7,632 nt of DNA. Source: Bacteroidaceae bacterium. Lineage in GTDB: Bacteria > Bacteroidota > Bacteroidia > Bacteroidales > Bacteroidaceae. The position numbers were made by a program, and so were the translations under genes. Positions 7,519-7,632 of this stretch are shown here, one piece after another. Within the stretch, counting starts at the first letter, position 1, and the number at the start of each line of letters is the position of its first letter. The stretch lies in NCBI GenBank assembly GCA_017466965.1, contig JAFTTD010000263.1, positions 1-7,632 of the forward strand, in the 5' to 3' direction. The notes below the pieces were generated by a model. That model was not told the DNA's origin. It saw nothing but the letters and a program-made list of their open reading frames with translations, and searched no databases.

Positions 7519-7585
7519 AAGGAGTTAAGAAGATAAGGAGATAAGGAGTTAAGAAGTTAAGGAGTTAAGAAGATAAAGAGATAAG
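7519..7585. repeat. 8-bp purine-rich tandem repeat array downstream of porV
   Basis: Eight consecutive 8-base units fit the consensus AAGRAGWT from 7519 to 7582, plus a partial ninth. In order: AAGGAGTT, AAGAAGAT, AAGGAGAT, AAGGAGTT, AAGAAGTT, AAGGAGTT, AAGAAGAT, AAAGAGAT. Variation is almost confined to position 4 (G/A) and position 7 (T/A); the last unit also differs at position 3. The array starts 23 bp after the porV stop codon. Arrays of this style are, as far as I recall, common between genes in Prevotella and relatives. Confidence 0.88.
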
Positions 7586-7588
7586 ACG

Positions 7589-7611
7589 GCGGAACGTAAT
7601 AGGAGTTCCGC
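7589..7611. other. short perfect hairpin right after the repeat array
   Basis: GCGGAAC (7589-7595) and GTTCCGC (7605-7611) are perfect inverted complements with a 9-base loop, GC-rich against an AT-rich background. The bases that follow (TTGCGACAA) contain no T-run, so a simple rho-independent terminator is not supported. It could still be the transcript end of porV, or part of a larger element cut by the window edge. From here to base 7632 I see no gene. Confidence 0.35.
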
Positions 7612-7632
7612 TTGCGACAACTGAAACTTTAG

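Noticed and set aside
7519..7585. CRISPR array
   Set aside because: The units are 8 bp and directly adjacent with no spacers, and no cas genes are present.

Overview
The window looks like an AT-rich chromosomal segment from a member of the Bacteroidota, most likely Bacteroidales and probably Prevotella-like. The evidence is a type IX secretion (T9SS) porU-porV pair, a dxr-rseP pair directly upstream, start codons without Shine-Dalgarno sequences, and purine-rich short tandem repeats between genes. The genus is inferred from general resemblance, not from a search. All genes lie on the + strand with short gaps, so the layout looks like one co-oriented cluster. No canonical Bacteroidota promoter (TAnnTTTG) was found in any of the gaps.

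From left to right: the 3' end of dxr (MEP isoprenoid pathway) runs off the left edge and ends at 323. After a 66-bp gap comes rseP (390-1754), an intact site-2 intramembrane metalloprotease. Twelve bases later comes a small fumarylacetoacetate-hydrolase-fold enzyme (1767-2381) with all the catalytic residues expected of the FAHD1/acylpyruvase group. After 69 bp comes porU (2451-6194), the T9SS sortase, followed after 110 bp by porV (6305-7495), its outer-membrane partner. The last 137 bp hold an 8-bp tandem repeat array and a short hairpin, with no gene visible.

The main anomaly is in porU. One in-frame TAA at 2628-2630 (codon 60) separates the signal peptide and first part of the N-terminal region from the rest of the protein. 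The same frame then stays open for 1,187 sense codons and keeps the catalytic His and Cys, the PorU-specific C-terminal half and the terminal sorting-like domain. That pattern fits a very recent nonsense mutation or a single-base sequence error, not an old pseudogene. If the mutation is real, this strain should lack exported PorU while keeping an intact PorV, so T9SS cargo could not be processed and anchored normally.

Functionally the cluster is mostly about the cell envelope: isoprenoid precursor supply (dxr), membrane proteolysis (rseP), and the sortase and shuttle of the T9SS attachment complex (porU, porV). The metabolic hydrolase is the odd member. I see no unrecognised multi-gene system here; the items worth a second look are the porU lesion and the repeat array.
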